Shown here one piece after another: positions 31,001-37,000 of a stretch of DNA of 64,000 nt. Both the position numbers and the translations under genes were made by a program. The notes under the pieces were generated by a model that was not told the origin of the DNA, searched no databases, and worked only from the letters and a program-made list of their open reading frames with translations. Position 1 is the first letter of the stretch. Each line of letters starts with the position of its first letter. The stretch comes from Streptomyces sp. TSRI0281 (GTDB lineage: Bacteria; Actinomycetota; Actinomycetes; Streptomycetales; Streptomycetaceae), in contig NZ_LWLE01000017.1 of the NCBI RefSeq assembly GCF_001905125.1, positions 49,704 through 113,703 on the forward strand. The letters are read 5' to 3'.

Positions 31001-34000
31001 TGCCGTAGGCGCTCTGTCTGCCGTACCGGTAGCCGAAGCTCCCGGTGCCGCCGAAGCCCTTGATCCCGGTCAGTCCGATGTCGAGGCCGGCCGACCAGCC
31101 GTGGGTACGGGTGGTCGCGCTGTCCGCGCGGCGCGTGGACAGGACGTTGTTCGCCAGGCCCAGATCGTGGTGCGTGCCCGCGAACCGGCGGTCCGTCGCC
31201 TCGGCCCGCACGGTGAGCACGACGTAGCGCTTGTTGACGGAGTCGAGCTGCTCAAGCTGGATCCGCAGTCCGGTGCTCGTCAGCCGGTCGAGGGAACCTT
31301 CCAGCACCGTACGGGAGAGTGCCTGGCGCAGCAGATGGGTGTTGCGTACCGCGTTGTTGTACTTCCGGTCGCTGCCGCCGCTCCGGCCGCCGGTGGCGTC
31401 GGTGTCCGGCCGGGGCGGAAGCACCAGGTCGGGGTAGGCGCGGTGCAGCCCGGCCTGGACGCGGTCGACCAGCACGTCTGTCAGGGAGACCTGGGACGGG
31501 GCTGTTTCCGGGGCGCGGGTCGCCGTGAGGTCCAGGACCGCGTGCAGGCCGAAGGTCGCCGGGTTCGACGGCGACAGATACGCGGGGGCGGGCGGCGCCT
31601 CGGCTGCCGGGAGGGGGGAGGTGCCGTCGTCCCAGCCGGCCAGTCTGCGCGCGTCGGCCCGCGGCAACTGCACGGTGGCGGTGAGGAACGCGCCTTCCTC
31701 GTTCGCGGCGTTCGGGTCGGCGCCGGTGGTCCGCCCGGCCGGCTCGGGCGACTCCCAGGCGCCGCCCTGTTTGCGCAGTTCGACCCGGAAGCGGACGTCG
31801 TAGAGCCCCGAGTGGCCGCGACTGTTGAGCGTCCGCACGGATTCGGCCGTGTTGCCGCTGTAGCTGCTCTCCGCACGCTGGGTCGTCAGGGCGGCCGAAC
31901 CCGCGACCTGGAGGCTCAGGGTGCCCACGGGCTGGAGCAGCGCGATCTGAGGGCCCGCGGCGATGCCGATCGCGGCGCCCTGGGTGTTCTTCTTCTCCGT
32001 GGTGGCGGTGGAGCGCTGCGCGTCGGCCTTCTTGACCTCGGTCTTGTCGGACGCCTGGAGCAGTGTCGCGTCGACCGGGACGAGCCGGAGCTCCACGGAA
32101 CCCAGTGACCGGTTGCCGAGACCGGCGAAGAGCGGGGCGCTGACCACCGTCTCGCCGGAGCTCTGCGCGATCATGGTGCGCAGGCTCTCCTCGCCGAACA
32201 GATCGGCCAGTTGGTGACGGAGGAAGCTGCCGGGGGTCGCCTCGGGGAAATTCACGAGTGCCCAGTCCAGCAGCCGGGTCTCCGTGGTGACGTTCAGCGG
32301 CGCGAGGAGGTGCGGCCGGGCGCCCGGCGCGAACGTGAAGGCGGTGGGCAGCCGGTCCGGGATCGCCGGGTCGGTGACGCTGTCCGGGACCCGCCAGGTG
32401 ACGCCGTCCTGGATGCGGTAGCCCCGCCGCGTGACGGTGCCGGGCTGCTGCTGGTCCGTGACCGCCTCACGGCCCTTGCTGTCCCAGACGCGCGAGGACT
32501 CGACGGCGATGTGCAGGTCGCTCACATGCAGATGGCTGCCGTCCTTGCCGACCACGGTCACACTGCTCTGGGCACGGCTCTCCTGGGTGTACGTGTAGCC
32601 GGCCTCCATGCGCCGGGCGCCGAGGGACAGCGACCCGAACGCGCCGACGTTCCCCGCGGAGGGGCCGAGCGGGATCGCCACTCCGAAAGCACGGGACGTG
32701 CCGAGGGACTTGGTCTCCGTCGCGCCGGGGCGGGTGCGGAGTTCGGTCTCGATCTTGACGGGGGCGTCGGCGGCCTTCGCACCGGTCTTCGTCTTGTCCG
32801 ACGTCGACCCGTCGGTCTTCGCCCCGTCGGTCTTCGACCCGGCGGCCCCGTCCTTGGCGGCTTCGGTGATCTCGTCCTTGGCGGCTTCGTCCTTGGCGCT
32901 CTGGTCCTTGGTGGTCTGGTCCTTGGCAGCCTTGTTGGCCTCGTCCTCGGCAACCTCGGCGGGCTTGGTCCTGGGGGCCTCGTCCTCGGCGGACTTGGCG
33001 GCCGAGCTGCCCTCCACCGGAGCCAGGGGCGACGGCTCGGCGTGGCGGCGCCAGTTCCCGTAGCTCTCCAGCGAGAGGGAGATCTCCCGGTGGCCGCCGT
33101 CCACGGTCGGCAGCACGAAGGTCCGGGGGCTGAGCAGCGTGTGCGGGCTCTGGGTGAGCACGCGCCTCAGCTCTTCGAGCCCTCCGGGCCGCAGACGCCA
33201 CCCCGTCGCGAGGGAATCGGCCAGCGCGTCGACGCCCCTGACGGTGATCCGCCCGTGGCCCTGCCCCCGCAGCGACTTCGGCAGCATCGCGTTGTCGTCG
33301 TACGTGACGAACCCGTCGGTCTGCTCCCGCGTGAGAGGAGCGACGTCGCTCTCCAGCAGCGGGGCGGCGAAGGCCGCCTTCACCACCTTCTCGCCCGGGT
33401 TCCCGATCCGGCGGTACACCTCGTCGCGGAGGGCTTCCTCGCTCGTCAGGTCCGGACGATCGCGGCGCGCCCGGTACATCCGCTGCTCGTACTCGTCCGC
33501 CGCGAGCGCGTCCAGAGCCTTGTCGCGGGCCGTGGGCCGCTGCTGCTCGCTCGACGCGTCTGCCCGTGAGGGGCCGCCGCCGGGAGCTCCCGGCGGCTTC
33601 TCGTTCTCCTCGCCCTTCACCGGGATCTCGGAGTCCTCGGGGACGGAGGCCACGGAGTCGGCGTCATTGTCCTCGGCCTTGTCCTCGGACGCGGCCTTGT
33701 CCTCGGCCTCGGCCCTGGACTCGGACTCGTTCTTGGACTCGTTCTCGGACTCGTTCTTGGACTCGTTCTTGGACTCGTCCTTGGACTCGTCCTTGGACTC
33801 GGACGTGTCATCGGCCTTGAGAGCGAGGTCGTTGTCCGGTTCGGATTCCGAGTTGGTCCGCGTATCGGTCAGGGACCGCGTGTCGTCCTCGGTCAGGGAC
33901 CGCGCGTCATCCTCGGTCAGGGACCGCGTGTCGTCCTCGCTCTGAGTACGTATGCGGCGGCCGTTCGGCGACGGCAGGTCATCCCGGTCCCGCGCGTGGA

Positions 34001-37000
34001 GGCTGTCCCCGTCCTTCCCTCCGGACTCCGACGCGTCGTCCCGCTGCCGCGGAGCCTCGATCAGCTGCTCGCCCGGCTGCACCGGAGCACGCCTGTCCTG
34101 TTCGGAGCCGGTCGGCCGCGGAGTCTTCGCAGAGCTGTCGGACTCCCCCTCGACGTTCGTCCGGGCGGCGGGAGTCCGTACGGTCGTCGAGGGCCCGGCC
34201 TTCGACGAACCCTCGCCGTCCGTGAGGTCCGGGTCGCGTACGTCCTTGCTCTTCTCCGACACGGAGTCGTCCGTCTTGGGACCGCCGGGCGTGCGGTCGG
34301 TCGTGCGGTCGGCCGTGGCCAGGTTCCGCAGCCGTTCCACCAGCGAGCGGGCGTCGTCGGCCGCCTGCCGGCGTATCTCGTCGGGCAGTTTGCCCAGAGA
34401 GCGGTCGATACGCCCGTCGAGGTCCCGCAGTCGGTCCGGCGCGCGGAGCTCCTGCTCCAGGCGCTCCTGCCCTTCGCGCCGCAGCTCTGCCGTCTCCGCG
34501 TCGTAGCTGTCGAGGATCCGGTCGATGGCCTGGTGGTCGCCCGCCGCCTCGTCCAGCCTGTTCTGCCACTCGGCGCGGCGTTCGGGGCTGCGCTCCGCCC
34601 CGGCGGGATCAGGGTCGGACACGGCCTTCAGCCGGCGGTCACGCTCCAGCTGTGCCATCCGGTCGAACTGCTCCTGCTCGACGGTCCGCCTCGCCGTGTC
34701 GTCCTCGGCGTTCGCGCGCCGGTCCTCCCACTGCTGCCGCTCCTCGCGCGACGGACCCGTGCCGTCCATTCCCTCGCGCAGCCGGTCGAGCCGTTCCTCC
34801 AGGAGCCGGTCGTTCTCCGCCGCGGCGTCCTCGGAGCGGTCCCGGTCCGGGGTGCCGTCACCGTCGGGGCCGTCCTGCGGCGGGGGCGGCGGCTGCTCGG
34901 AGTCCTGCTGGTGTCCGCCCTCGCGCAAGGCGTCCAGCCTCGCCCGGAAGGAGGCCAGTTCGGCCTCCCTGCCCAGGGTGGCCGTACGGCGTTCGTACTG
35001 TGCGTCGAGGTCGCTGCTCCGCGTCTGTCCCTCGAACCGGCTTTTCCAGTCGGCCAGTTCCCTCTCGGATGCCCCGAGATCGCGCAGGGCCGCGAGCCGT
35101 CGCGATGCCGTCAGCTCGGTGTCGTAGTCGGCCTGGATCCTGTGGAGGTCCTCGGGGGTCGCCGCCTGCTCCCGGCGGTCCTCCCATGCGAGGAACCGCT
35201 CGCGGTCCATGCCCGCTTCTTCCGCGTCGGCCCGCCTGTTGTCGGCCAACTGCTTACGGAGCGCCTCGGGGCTGTTGTCGGCGCGGGTGCCCAGTTCGGA
35301 CCCGAGGGTGCCGAGACGGTTCTCGAACTCGTCCAGCAGCTGGGTCGTCCGACGGGGATCGCCGCCGAGGGCCGACTGCTCGATGTCCAGGGCATGGCGC
35401 AGCCATTCCGTGCGGCGCATGCCCAACTGCGCGGCCCGCGGCTCGTATCCGCCGTCCACATGACCGCGGAACTGCCGCAGGCGCTCACCGAGGCCGTGCA
35501 CGGCCACGAGGTCGCCCAGTTCCCGCAGGCCGCCTGCGGCGTCGGCATGCCTGCCCGCACGGACGTCGGCCCTGATGCTCTCGCTCAGCCGCTGCCGCGT
35601 CTCCCTGTCGACGCCGACCCGGCGGGCGTCGGCCAGCAGTGCGTCGGCCTCCCGGTCCACGTCCCTGGTCAGCCTGCGCTGTTCGGTGGGCGTCGGTCCG
35701 TCGGGGACGTCGGGCAGCTGGTCCAGCCGGTTCACCGGGCCGTCGCCGGTGCCGCCCAGTTCGTCCAGGCGCGTGATCAGCGCATCGACGCCGCCGTCGT
35801 CGTGCAGGTCGAAGCCTTCGAGGAAGGGCAGGTCGTCCTGCGTCTCCGTACGGAGAGGGTTCGACGAGTCCTCGGTGGCCGGTCCCTGCCCTTCGCTCTC
35901 GCTCTCGATCCGCTCCGTCCCCTGCCGGTTCCCGGCCGGGGGCTCGGTACCCGGAGGGCCCTCGGGAACGTCCGGGAACACGAGATCCGGCTCGTCCGCC
36001 GTGAAGAGCTGGGCGCCGGGTTCGTTCTGCGGGATGTCGGGAAACTTCAGATCCGCCCCGTCCGGGGAGGGGCCGGCGGGTGCCGGGTGCCGTGGCCCGC
36101 CGGGGGCGGTGCCGGCACCCTGCGCCGTGGACGCGGTCGGCAGCGGGCGCGGCGGCGGTGCGCTGCCGCCCGCGCCGTTGTACGGGAGAGCGCCGCCTTG
36201 GGGGAGAGCGCCGTCGCCCTCGATACCCGTCGTCGTCCCGTCGGACGTCGGCCCGGCGGTGCCGTCCTCCTCCAGGGCCGCGCGGTACTGCTCACGCAGT
36301 TCGTCGACCCGTGCGGGGCGGCCGAGGCCGTCGGAGTCGCCCGCCCGCAGCTTGGCCAGCCGTGCCGCCAGGTCGGAGCCCGAGTCGCCGGGGTTCTGCC
36401 GGTCCTTCAGCCGGTCCAGGCGCTCCTGGAGGCGATCGAGGTCGTCCACGGTCCGGTTTCCCGGCCCGGAGTTGTCGGACCGGCCGGTGGACAGCCCGCC
36501 CTCGCCGTCGTCGGACGTGCCCGGAAGATCGTTGCGCGGCACATCGGGCAGATCCGCCAGAAGCTGCTCCGATTCCGGCGTCAGTTTTTCGCCCGGTGGT
36601 GTCTCGGGTACGTCCGGAAGGTCTTCCAGGAGCCGGTCCACGTCCGTGAACTCATGCGTCACGGTCTCGGACGCCTGGTCCTGGGAGAGCGTTGTCTCGG
36701 GTACGTCCGGGAGGCCGTTCAGCAGGAGGTCCAGCTCCGGCGCCATGGCCGACGGCACGGGGGGTTCGGGAGTGAAGGTATGCGCGGCCGAATGGTCCGT
36801 GGTGCTGGTGTGGTCGGCGCTGTTCGTGAAGCTCGTGTCGTTCGAGCTGGTGGCGAAGGCGGGGGCGGACGGGCCGGCCCCGTCGTACGGTCCGGCGTTC
36901 GTGTCGTCGTCGCCCGAGAACAGCGTACGGCTGTCCGAGAAGTCGTCCGTGTCCAGGTAATACAGGCTGTCGCCGTCCGAGCCGCTGTCGTCGGCGCTGC

